Positions 9,046 through 15,467 of a stretch of 18,734 bases of DNA are shown one piece after another. The stretch's first letter is position 1, and each line of letters opens with the position of its first letter. The notes beneath the pieces were generated by a model. The model did no database searches. It saw nothing but the letters and a program-made list of their open reading frames with translations, and was not told the origin of the DNA. The position numbers and the translations under genes are program-made. Source of the stretch: Bacteroidota bacterium (lineage in GTDB: Bacteria > Bacteroidota > Bacteroidia > Chitinophagales > Saprospiraceae); assembly GCA_024277695.1 (NCBI GenBank), contig JAJRUR010000196.1, positions 1 through 18,734 of the forward strand. Reading direction: 5' to 3'.

Positions 9046-9053
9046 CAAAGGTA
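9046..9053 (-). promoter_or_regulatory. -7 box upstream of the 7529-8998 gene
   Basis: Minus-strand TACCTTTG followed by CA is an exact TAnnTTTG match of the strong form seen in this phylum. It predicts a leader of about 42 bases before the ATG at 8998. A run of eight A lies just upstream of it. I could not find a convincing -33 TTG at 19 bases. Confidence 0.5.
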
Positions 9054-9101
9054 TTTTTTTTCGATAACACTATAATTTATCAGTAAGAGTAGCTCGGGTC
9101 C

Positions 9102-9230
9102 TATTCCAAATCTATAGTTATATTTATATCCGTACAGCTCTATATCGAATTTGGAATAAAACAAATATGCTCTGTCTATGGAGTATAATCTTAAAAAGCT
9201 GTATCGGCCTAAACAACCCTCGAATAGGCC
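9102..9230. other. Two inverted repeats in a 315-base spacer without a gene
   Basis: The stretch 8999-9313 holds no supportable gene; a 69-codon frame on the minus strand (9036-9245) has no recognisable features. Two inverted repeats lie inside it. The first pairs TATTCCAAAT (9102-9111) with ATTTGGAATA (9149-9158), and an inner TATAG (9113-9117) pairs with CTATA (9140-9144). The second pairs GGCCTA (9206-9211) with TAGGCC (9225-9230) around 13 bases. Both lie upstream of the two divergent promoters. They could be regulator sites or part of a small RNA; nothing decides between these. Confidence 0.4.
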
Positions 9231-9279
9231 TCTTACCTGGTACAATTTTGTAATTTTTAAAAAACTATAATCAAAATAA

Positions 9280-9309
9280 TTGCTAACAATTGTTAGTATG
9301 GTATATTTG
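9280..9309 (+). promoter_or_regulatory. Promoter of the phenylacetate operon
   Basis: TTG at 9280-9282, a spacer of exactly 19 bases, then TATATTTG at 9302-9309 give a full match to the Bacteroidota -33/-7 promoter. Only four bases (CCCT) separate the -7 box from the ATG at 9314, so the transcript should begin at or next to the start codon, giving a leaderless or nearly leaderless mRNA for the repressor. Confidence 0.75.
9283..9296. promoter_or_regulatory. Operator palindrome of the TetR repressor
   Basis: CTAACAATTGTTAG is a perfect 14-base palindrome and begins directly after the -33 TTG, filling most of the spacer to the -7 box. A dimeric repressor bound there would block RNA polymerase. 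From memory, the Thermus thermophilus PaaR site is CNAACGNNCGTTNG; this site agrees at eight of its ten fixed positions. I saw no second copy in the window, so the whole operon appears to be controlled from here. Confidence 0.7.
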
Positions 9310-9313
9310 CCCT

Positions 9314-9904
9314 ATGGTAGCTCCTCCGAAAATTAAGCACTCTAAGCGTCGCGACGAGATTCTAAGGATGGCGGCACAGCTATTTAAGGAAAAGGGTTTT
9401 GCAGCCAGTACGATGCGAGTGCTTGCTGACAGGGTTGGATTGGAGGCGGCGAGTCTTTATAACCACATCAGGTCCAAAGAAGATATTTTGGCGGCAATAT
9501 GCTTTGGGATGGCGGAGCGATATGATGCAATGATGGCAGATCTGCAGAGGGAAGATATTTCGCCCATTGAGCAGATCAAACGACTTATATCCAATCATAT
9601 TGATCTCGCCTTGCAGTATCCCAATGAGACTATTGTGATGGATTCGGAGTGGAGTCACATGCAAAGAGAAGATCGTCAACGCTATCGTGCGCTCATATCG
9701 CGATATGAAAGTCAGATAATCAATATGCTCAATACAGGAATGGATAACGGGTCTATTGCCTTGGCACATCCTAGGATATTGATGTATAGTATGCTCTCAT
9801 CGCTCAAGTGGCTGGGTGCATGGTATCATCCGAAGCGTGAGATACCAAAAGAAGAAATAAATAAAACGATACAAGATTTAATCATAATGGGTATTAGCCA
9901 ATGA
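9314..9904 (+). CDS. TetR-family repressor of the phenylacetate operon
   Basis: A 196-residue TetR/AcrR regulator. The N-terminal DNA-binding domain has the usual form: KRRDEILRMAAQLFKEKGF (11-29), then a helix-turn-helix around ASTMRVLADRVGLEAASLYNHI (31-52) and the SKEDIL segment. The remaining helical part would bind the ligand and dimerise. I chose the ATG at 9314; an upstream TTG in frame at 9290 lies inside the operator and -7 box, so it is rejected. The stop overlaps the start of paaE by four bases (ATGA), so the two should be translationally coupled. By position and by the operator, it probably represses its own operon, with phenylacetyl-CoA or a related thioester as the natural inducer; the ligand is inference from the neighbours. 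Confidence 0.85.
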   Translation: MVAPPKIKHSKRRDEILRMAAQLFKEKGFAASTMRVLADRVGLEAASLYNHIRSKEDILAAICFGMAERYDAMMADLQREDISPIEQIKRLISNHIDLALQYPNETIVMDSEWSHMQREDRQRYRALISRYESQIINMLNTGMDNGSIALAHPRILMYSMLSSLKWLGAWYHPKREIPKEEINKTIQDLIIMGISQ

Positions 9905-10968
9905 GTAATAAACTATTCTACACTTTAAAAATAAAAGAAATACAGCGAGAAACGGAAAAGGCGGTTTCGATTCTTTTGGATGTTCCGGAGTCTGAGCGTA
10001 GTACTTTTGACTACTTAGCAGGTCAATATTTGACTTTTCGCAGTAAGATTCATGGCGAAGAGCTTCGGCGAGCATACTCGATATGTACAGCACCATATGA
10101 AAACCAATGGCGCATAGCGGTTAAGGAGATCGAGGGAGGCAGATTCAGTCGATTTGCAAATCGGGTGCTGAAGGTGGGTGACTCTATCGATGTGTCTTTA
10201 CCTATGGGCAAGTTTAATTATATACCGGATACCGACAAGCCCAACCATTATGTCGCATATGCCGGTGGAAGTGGTATCACACCGATTATGTCGATCATGA
10301 AGTCCGTGTTGTACGAAGAGAAGGAAAGTACTTTCAGTTTGCTTTACGGTAATCGATCTTTTGATGACATTATATTTCGCGATGAGATCGAGGCATTAGA
10401 ACTGAAGTATCCCGGGCGATTAAAAGTTTTTCATATTTTTAGCGAAGTAGAAGCAGAGGAGGACTATTTATCTGGATTCATTGATGCGGATAAGATCAAA
10501 TATTATGAAGAAAAACTGCTGGATCTATCCTCGGCGGACAAGCATTTTATTTGTGGTCCTGAGCCTATGTTGCATGGTATCTTGGACGGACTGGAGCGGA
10601 TAGGCGTAGCAGATGATCGGATAATCTACGAATTATTTGTAGCAGCAGATGCAGAGGAAAGTCCTGCTGAGGATATTCCGGAATTGATGAGTCGTGTGAC
10701 ATTGATCGTAGATGACGAGCCCTATATTTTTGAATTGAGTTCAAAAGGGATGAGTATTTTAGATGCCGGAATTGATGCAGGGGCTGACCTTCCGTTTGCC
10801 TGCAAAGGCGGTGTATGTGCTACTTGCAAAGCTCAAGTCGAAAAAGGGCAAGTGCGTATGGATAAAAATTATAGCTTAGAACCGGAGGAGCTGGAGGCAG
10901 GATTTGTTTTGACCTGTCAAGCTCATCCGATGAGCGATGATCTGGAGATAAATTATGATGTGATCTAA
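9901..10968 (+). CDS. paaE: Phenylacetyl-CoA epoxidase reductase subunit PaaE
   Basis: A 355-residue flavin/iron-sulfur reductase that passes electrons from NAD(P)H to the PaaABC di-iron oxygenase, which epoxidises phenylacetyl-CoA. Domains in order: an FAD-binding barrel with RRAYSIC (residues 56-62), an NAD(P)-binding domain with YAGGSGITPIMS (120-131) and FICGPEPML (217-224), and a C-terminal plant-type [2Fe-2S] ferredoxin domain with C301, C306, C309 (CKGGVCATC) and C339 (LTCQ). Length, domain order and the DLPFACKGGVCATC and VLTCQAHP motifs match E. coli PaaE (356 residues). It overlaps the repressor gene by four bases and shares one base with the following SGNH gene. The oxygenase subunits it would serve are not in the window, so a different oxygenase partner cannot be excluded. 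Confidence 0.88.
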   Translation: MSNKLFYTLKIKEIQRETEKAVSILLDVPESERSTFDYLAGQYLTFRSKIHGEELRRAYSICTAPYENQWRIAVKEIEGGRFSRFANRVLKVGDSIDVSLPMGKFNYIPDTDKPNHYVAYAGGSGITPIMSIMKSVLYEEKESTFSLLYGNRSFDDIIFRDEIEALELKYPGRLKVFHIFSEVEAEEDYLSGFIDADKIKYYEEKLLDLSSADKHFICGPEPMLHGILDGLERIGVADDRIIYELFVAADAEESPAEDIPELMSRVTLIVDDEPYIFELSSKGMSILDAGIDAGADLPFACKGGVCATCKAQVEKGQVRMDKNYSLEPEELEAGFVLTCQAHPMSDDLEINYDVI

Positions 10969-11597
10969 TGCGCTTTATGATGAGCAAACAAAAGATTAAA
11001 TTTTTGGCACTGGGAGACTCTTATACTATAGGTGAGTCTGTGCCGGAGCAATCGCGCTGGCCTGAGTTAATGAAAAAAATGATCGAATCAAAAGCTTTCG
11101 GTATAGAGACCTTAAAAATAATAGCTACAACAGGTTGGCGTACTGATGAGCTAATCCAAGCGATACAAAAGGAGTCACTACAAAAGGATTGGGACTTAGT
11201 ATCCTTATGTATTGGAGTCAATAATCAGTATCAAGGACGATCGATAGCCCAATATGTCTTTGAGTTTGGGCTTTTATTGGATATGGCCATCGACTTTTGC
11301 AGCAAGAAAGAGAAGGGAGTCTTTGTATTTTCGATTCCGGATTATGCCTATACGCCATTTAGCGATAATCTGGACAAGAGCAAGATTAGCTATGAGTTGG
11401 ATGCCTATAATTTGATAGCAGCCTTATATTGTAAGTCCAAAGGCGTTGCTTTTTTTGATATAACTCCGATAACACGAGAAGGCTTGGAAGATCCGGAGCT
11501 CGTAGCGACTGATGGGCTTCATCCTTCTGCCAAGATGTATGAGCGCTGGTTGCAATTATATGGAGCGGATATCTTGAAGAGTTTAGATGGATTATGA
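10968..11597 (+). CDS. SGNH/GDSL-family hydrolase within the paa operon
   Basis: A 209-residue SGNH-fold esterase. The blocks are visible: GDSYT (residues 17-21, nucleophile S18), TGWRTDE (55-61), CIGVNNQYQG with the Asn of block III (N85), and ATDGLHPS (180-187) with D182 and H185. There is no signal peptide, so it acts in the cytoplasm. The first ATG shares its A with the paaE stop (TAATG); in-frame ATGs at 10977 and 10980 are equally possible starts. The family includes lipases, carbohydrate esterases and the TesA acyl-CoA thioesterase. Because it is locked into a CoA-thioester pathway operon, a thioesterase-like salvage role, as PaaI plays in E. coli, is a reasonable guess but unproven. 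The next gene follows after 30 bases. Confidence 0.82.
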   Translation: MRFMMSKQKIKFLALGDSYTIGESVPEQSRWPELMKKMIESKAFGIETLKIIATTGWRTDELIQAIQKESLQKDWDLVSLCIGVNNQYQGRSIAQYVFEFGLLLDMAIDFCSKKEKGVFVFSIPDYAYTPFSDNLDKSKISYELDAYNLIAALYCKSKGVAFFDITPITREGLEDPELVATDGLHPSAKMYERWLQLYGADILKSLDGL

Positions 11598-11627
11598 AGT
11601 ATTAATATGTATTAAAAATCAAAAATA

Positions 11628-12407
11628 ATGGAACCAATATTATTTGAGCAAGTTGAAAAAGTAGCTTATATCCGGCTGAATCGTCCCGATGCCTATCATA
11701 GTGTTACACGTGATTTGGCGCTGGGTTTTCAGAAGATGCTTGCATATTGTAAGGATACAGAAAGCATACGCGCCGTTGTGGTGACCTCCAGCGGTGGGAA
11801 GGCTTTTTGTGCCGGTCAAGATCTAAAAGAAGCTACGAAGGACGATAGTCCGAATATCGAAAAATTTGTCACGGAGCACTACAATCCGATTGTGCGTATG
11901 ATCAGTACTTTGGATAAGCCTGTTCTTTGTGCGGTCAATGGGGTAGCTGCAGGAGCGGGAGCTAATTTGGCTTTGAGTTGTGATATTGTCATTGCTGCAG
12001 AGTCAGCCAGTTTTATTCAGGCATTTAGCAGTATCGGCTTGATTCCGGATAGCGGTGGTACATATTATTTGCCACGTTTGGTAGGTATGGCTCGAGCCAA
12101 AGCATTGATGATGCTCAATGATCCGATTTCTGCAAAGGAGGCAGTAGCTATGGGGATGATATATAAGGCAGTACCGGATGATGCATTTGAATCCTATGTA
12201 GCAGATCTGGCAAAGAAACTGTCCAATGGCCCCACGAAGACATACGGGCTGATAAAACGCGCATTGGATTATTCTGCCGATAATAATCTGGATGATCAAC
12301 TGGATATCGAAGCACAATTGCAAGCTACTGCCGGAATGAGTGCTGACTTTAAAGAGGGTATCCAAGCATTTCTAGATAAAAGAGTTGCGGTGTTTGTCGG
12401 GCACTGA
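11628..12407 (+). CDS. paaG: PaaG: 1,2-epoxyphenylacetyl-CoA isomerase
   Basis: A 259-residue crotonase-fold enzyme. In the phenylacetate pathway PaaG opens the epoxide ring to the oxepin-CoA. The oxyanion-hole segments are KAFCAGQDL (58-66) and NGVAAGAGANLAL (104-116). The acid in IGLIPDSGGTYYLPR (D141) corresponds to the single catalytic Asp of E. coli PaaG (D136), while the usual second catalytic Glu of enoyl-CoA hydratases is absent (it reads AGAGANLAL). That pattern separates PaaG from the hydratase PaaF. The C-terminus (DKRVAVFVGH) resembles the FxxKRxPxFxG tail of the family. The 30-base gap to the SGNH gene has no promoter box, so it should be read from the operon promoter. Confidence 0.87.
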   Translation: MEPILFEQVEKVAYIRLNRPDAYHSVTRDLALGFQKMLAYCKDTESIRAVVVTSSGGKAFCAGQDLKEATKDDSPNIEKFVTEHYNPIVRMISTLDKPVLCAVNGVAAGAGANLALSCDIVIAAESASFIQAFSSIGLIPDSGGTYYLPRLVGMARAKALMMLNDPISAKEAVAMGMIYKAVPDDAFESYVADLAKKLSNGPTKTYGLIKRALDYSADNNLDDQLDIEAQLQATAGMSADFKEGIQAFLDKRVAVFVGH

Positions 12408-12467
12408 TTTTGTTCGAAGGATATCTTTCCAATACTTAATGGTCCTTTATATGATTTTTGTCTAAAA

Positions 12468-12599
12468 ATGAGTTTAAAAAACTGCAGAAAATCTTTACGA
12501 AAAAAAGTTTTAGAATGGATACACATCAGAAGACTTGTATGTGCTGACACTAAACTTCAAAAGAATCATAAGTATGGTGTGATAATTATTGTCAACTAA
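12468..12599 (+). CDS. Possible small basic protein in the paaG-paaH gap
   Basis: A 43-codon frame (MSLKNCRKSLRKKVLEWI at its start, VIIIVN at the end) fills most of the 197-base gap between paaG and paaH and stops five bases before the paaH start, which would suit coupling. It is very basic and has no known motif. With an A+T-rich gap of this size, such a frame can arise by chance, and its reading frame has no sign of selection that I can judge. I found no promoter box or terminator in the gap. Confidence 0.2.
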   Translation: MSLKNCRKSLRKKVLEWIHIRRLVCADTKLQKNHKYGVIIIVN

Positions 12600-12604
12600 A
12601 GAAT

Positions 12605-13774
12605 ATGGATATGAAAAATGCAATTATAGGAGTGGTAGGAGCCGGAGCCATGGGTACGGGGATAGCCCAAGTAGCAGCTACTGCCGGTCATGATGTGATG
12701 CTCTACGATACCCATGAGGATGCGATACTCAGGTCCAGGGATAAATTATTGCGTATTCTGAACCGTCTGGTGGAGAAAGGCAGGATGACAGACACAGAAG
12801 CAAAGGCGATATTCGGAAGAATCTATTTTGTAGATACATTGAGTGCTTTTGGACCTTGCAGGATGGTTATCGAGGCTATTGTAGAGGACTTAAGTATCAA
12901 AAGAGAACTGTTTGTGGAGTTGGAGGATCAAGTGATGGATTCTTGTATATTGGCTACAAATACCTCCAGTCTATCGGTGACCGGAATAGCCAGTGCTTGT
13001 CGCTATAGTGACCGAGTGTTGGGGACGCATTTTTTTAATCCTCCTGCATTGATGAAGCTCGTAGAGATCGTACCTGCGGTTCAGACAGATCCACAGATTA
13101 CGGAGTACGTGACAAGTCTGATTACTAGCTGGGGGAAGATAACCGTTGAGACGCAAGATACCCCGGGATTTATTGTTAATCGAATAGCACGACCATTTTA
13201 TTCGGAAGCACTGCGTATTTTGGATGAAGGGATTGCTGATGTACCGACCATTGATTGGGCGATGACGGATTTTGGAGGATTTAGGATGGGACCCTTTAGG
13301 CTGATGGATTATATCGGTCATGATGTCAATTATCGGATCACGGAAGGGATGTACCATAGCTACTACGAGGAGCCCCGATATAAGCCTAGTTTTACCCAGA
13401 AGCAATTGGTCGATGCCGGATATTTTGGACGAAAGTCCGGAAAGGGTTTTTATGAATACGGCGATACGAGTGACCAACCGGCACCGATTATGGATAAGAA
13501 ACTGGCTAAAAGGATAAAAAATCGCATCATCACCATGCTCATCAATGAAGCTGCAGATGCCTATTATTTAAAAATCGCAGACCGTGATGCAATTGATCTG
13601 GCGATGACAAAGGGTGTCAATTATCCCAAAGGACTGCTTCAGTGGGCTGATGATATCGGAATCAAAAAATGCGTCAAGCGAATGGACGATCTTTTTGACT
13701 TTTACCATGAGACGAGGTATCGTTGTAGCCCTATTTTACGGACGATGGCAGCTTCGGGGAGTCGTTTTTATTAA
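12605..13774 (+). CDS. paaH: PaaH-type 3-hydroxyacyl-CoA dehydrogenase
   Basis: A 389-residue NAD-dependent dehydrogenase that oxidises the 3-hydroxyadipyl-CoA formed late in phenylacetate degradation; it could also serve other 3-hydroxyacyl-CoAs. The Rossmann fold begins with GVVGAGAMGTGIA (residues 9-21). Catalytic residues of the family are visible: S122 (TNTSSL), H142 (THFFNPPALMKLVEIV), E154 and N192 (PGFIVNRIARP). A first C-terminal domain follows (about 185-286, with GPFRLMDYIG and DAGYFGRKSGKGFYEY), then a second copy of that domain (about 305-385, INEAADAY to the end). This two-domain tail is like PaaH but shorter than the 475 residues of E. coli. I chose the ATG at 12605; one at 12611 is also possible. 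The convergent riboflavin synthase gene ends 38 bases after the stop. Confidence 0.87.
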   Translation: MDMKNAIIGVVGAGAMGTGIAQVAATAGHDVMLYDTHEDAILRSRDKLLRILNRLVEKGRMTDTEAKAIFGRIYFVDTLSAFGPCRMVIEAIVEDLSIKRELFVELEDQVMDSCILATNTSSLSVTGIASACRYSDRVLGTHFFNPPALMKLVEIVPAVQTDPQITEYVTSLITSWGKITVETQDTPGFIVNRIARPFYSEALRILDEGIADVPTIDWAMTDFGGFRMGPFRLMDYIGHDVNYRITEGMYHSYYEEPRYKPSFTQKQLVDAGYFGRKSGKGFYEYGDTSDQPAPIMDKKLAKRIKNRIITMLINEAADAYYLKIADRDAIDLAMTKGVNYPKGLLQWADDIGIKKCVKRMDDLFDFYHETRYRCSPILRTMAASGSRFY

Positions 13775-13812
13775 GTTGTTCTGCGGACACGTAATCGATT
13801 GGAAGCAAATAT

Positions 13813-14403
13813 TTAGGTAGCTAGCCTAGCCTGGCGGAGTATATACTTAGCCAAAATATCAAACTCGACATGTACAGGACTTCCGGATCTTACCAAATGG
13901 ATATTGGTGTGATGATAGGTGTATGGGATGATGGCCACCGTAAAAAAATCTTCTTCCAAGCGGGCAATGGTCAGGCTGATGCCATTAATGCAAATAGATC
14001 CTCTGGCTACGAGTAATCCGGCAACATCTTTCGGATAGTCAAAGGATAGATTCCAACTGCCATTTTTTTCTTGGACATCTCTACAATAAAGAACCTGATC
14101 TACATGTCCTTGGACAAAATGTCCATCTATACGGTCTTTAGCGCGTACGGAGCGTTCAAGGTTGATTGGGCTATCCACTTGCCAGTCTCTTAAACATGTT
14201 TTTTCGAGTGTCTCTCGTATGGCTACTACGCGATGTCTCCCTTCTTGTAACTCAACTACCGTAAGGCATACTCCGTTATGGGCTACACTTTGATCGATTT
14301 TGAGCGCATTGCTGATATCAGAACTGATCCAGATATCTAGATTAGAAGCATTGTTTTCGATTTGGTGTACTCGCCCGATACACTCTATAATCCCCGTAAA
14401 CAT
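13813..14403 (-). CDS. ribE: Riboflavin synthase alpha subunit
   Basis: A 196-residue cytoplasmic enzyme that joins two molecules of 6,7-dimethyl-8-ribityllumazine to give riboflavin. It has the expected two similar lumazine-binding halves: residues 1-95 (MFTGIIE start, NGVCLTVV at 43-50) and 96-190 (GHFVQGHVDQV at 94-104, NGISLTI at 140-146). Length matches the family of about 200 residues. I chose the ATG at 14403, since MFTGIIE is the invariant N-terminus; the frame extends to 14457 but that would put the promoter box inside the gene. It faces paaH with a 38-base gap and has no FMN riboswitch upstream that I can see. The supply of flavin fits the nearby flavin reductase PaaE, but co-regulation is not shown. 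Confidence 0.95.
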   Translation of the reverse strand: MFTGIIECIGRVHQIENNASNLDIWISSDISNALKIDQSVAHNGVCLTVVELQEGRHRVVAIRETLEKTCLRDWQVDSPINLERSVRAKDRIDGHFVQGHVDQVLYCRDVQEKNGSWNLSFDYPKDVAGLLVARGSICINGISLTIARLEEDFFTVAIIPYTYHHTNIHLVRSGSPVHVEFDILAKYILRQARLAT

Positions 14404-14407
14404 GGCA

Positions 14408-14415
14408 CAAAGATA
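14408..14415 (-). promoter_or_regulatory. -7 box of riboflavin synthase, giving a leaderless start
   Basis: Minus-strand TATCTTTG is an exact TAnnTTTG match, with only four bases (TGCC) before the ATG at 14403. The arrangement is the same as at the repressor gene (9302-9313). A clear -33 TTG at 19 bases is missing, so confidence is moderate. Confidence 0.5.
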
Positions 14416-14459
14416 GCTAATAAATTGATTATGATCATGGTCAACGGAGAGGAGCAAAT

Positions 14460-14476
14460 CAAGCTGGTTCAGCTTG
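14460..14476 (-). terminator. Hairpin after the methyltransferase gene, possible terminator
   Basis: CAAGCTG (14460-14466) and CAGCTTG (14470-14476) form a perfect 7-base stem with a 3-base loop. It lies between the end of the methyltransferase gene and the riboflavin synthase promoter on the minus strand. There is no T-run directly after the stem, so a rho-independent terminator is only possible; a regulator site is another explanation. Confidence 0.35.
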
Positions 14477-14530
14477 TCAACTTAACCTCTTGGATGGACC
14501 AAAGGGCGTATTGGGCAGCTTATAAGATCA

Positions 14531-15100
14531 CTAAAATACTTCCTTGAATATACCGATCAGATTGCTCCAACGATAATTGATAAGAAAAGGTGTTTGGGAT
14601 TGGTATCTTCTATAGTTTTCTCCGTACAAATCTTTCAGTTTGAGCTCTTCAAAATATCCTCCGATCACAATATAGAGTATCGTCATACCTACAAAGATTG
14701 CTACGGATGCAGATGATGAAAAAAGGATCATACCTAATAAAATAAAGATTCCACCTAGATACATTGGATGCCTCGAATATCGATATAAGCCGGATATGAT
14801 CATTGGGTTTTCTTTTTCTTTTTTCAGACCCAAGAAAGCAGCGGTATCTATATCTCTAAAACTCTTGAACATGATGCTCAAGCCGATGACTGCCATAATA
14901 ATGCCCCCTATCAAAGTCCACGAAGACTTTCGGAGCGAAAAGTCAACTAAACTATAGAGTGGTATCAAGCTAAGCAATGCAATGATCGAATAAAAAAGAC
15001 GATAATATGCCATGGAGAATATAGACTTGACGTATTTTGTGGCCAATAAACTGTGTACGATATAGTATGCTGCTAAGTATATAATCAACGATAGGTTCAT
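14531..15100 (-). CDS. Membrane methyltransferase of the isoprenylcysteine/phospholipid N-methyltransferase type
   Basis: A 189-residue integral membrane protein with about four to five hydrophobic segments (roughly 4-20, 33-52, 62-77, 115-128 and 132-149). The family signature is present: GLYRYSRHPMYLGG (residues 104-117, with R110, H111, P112 and Y114) and EELKLKDLYGENYRRYQSQTP (151-171). These motifs bind S-adenosylmethionine and the substrate in isoprenylcysteine carboxyl methyltransferases and phosphatidylethanolamine N-methyltransferases. The bacterial substrate is unknown. I chose the ATG at 15100 because the membrane segment begins there; the frame extends 13 codons further. That ATG overlaps the start codon of the divergent rhodanese gene (CATG). 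Confidence 0.83.
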   Translation of the reverse strand: MNLSLIIYLAAYYIVHSLLATKYVKSIFSMAYYRLFYSIIALLSLIPLYSLVDFSLRKSSWTLIGGIIMAVIGLSIMFKSFRDIDTAAFLGLKKEKENPMIISGLYRYSRHPMYLGGIFILLGMILFSSSASVAIFVGMTILYIVIGGYFEELKLKDLYGENYRRYQSQTPFLINYRWSNLIGIFKEVF

Positions 15101-15467
15101 GTCAGATATTTGCGAAGTCCCGAGATGGCAGTTGCTCAAGTCAAAACTAGTAAACTTGGATTATCCGAGTTTTGTTCAACAATATAAAGCAAATAATGCC
15201 TCAGTACTGCTCGATGTTCGGACAGAAGATGAGCTCTTTGATGCCCTACGAGAAGATGTATTGCACATCGACTATTTGTCCTCTGATCTTGCAGATCTTT
15301 TAGAAGATTTGGACAGGTCCAAGCACTATTTTGTTTATTGTCGCACCGGAAGACGAAGCGTGCGGGTCTGTACGCTTTTGCGCAATGCGGGTTTTGAACA
15401 TATTTATAATTTGGACGGTGGGATGATCGGGGTGACAGAGCAAATGAGAAAAAGATATTCAATATGA
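15099..15467 (+). CDS. Rhodanese-domain protein (sulfur transfer)
   Basis: A 122-residue single rhodanese domain. ASVLLDVRTEDE (residues 34-45) leads to the active-site loop YCRTGRRS with the persulfide cysteine C81, followed by the usual NLDGGM near the C-terminus. The loop CRTGRRS is of the regular sulfurtransferase length, not the longer phosphatase loop. It is cytoplasmic, with no signal peptide. The only ATG before the domain is at 15099, whose bases overlap the start of the divergent methyltransferase; TTG starts at 15132 or slightly later are alternatives. Its stop overlaps the start of the next gene by four bases (ATGA), so the two are probably made together. Confidence 0.85.
   Translation: MSDICEVPRWQLLKSKLVNLDYPSFVQQYKANNASVLLDVRTEDELFDALREDVLHIDYLSSDLADLLEDLDRSKHYFVYCRTGRRSVRVCTLLRNAGFEHIYNLDGGMIGVTEQMRKRYSI

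Noticed and set aside
9036..9245. 69-codon minus-strand frame in the spacer before the TetR gene
   Set aside because: No recognisable motif, covers the -7 box of the neighbouring gene and inverted repeats; composition looks like spacer.
14404..14530. FMN riboswitch before riboflavin synthase
   Set aside because: The -7 box is four bases from the ATG, leaving no leader RNA to hold one, and no conserved FMN element is visible.
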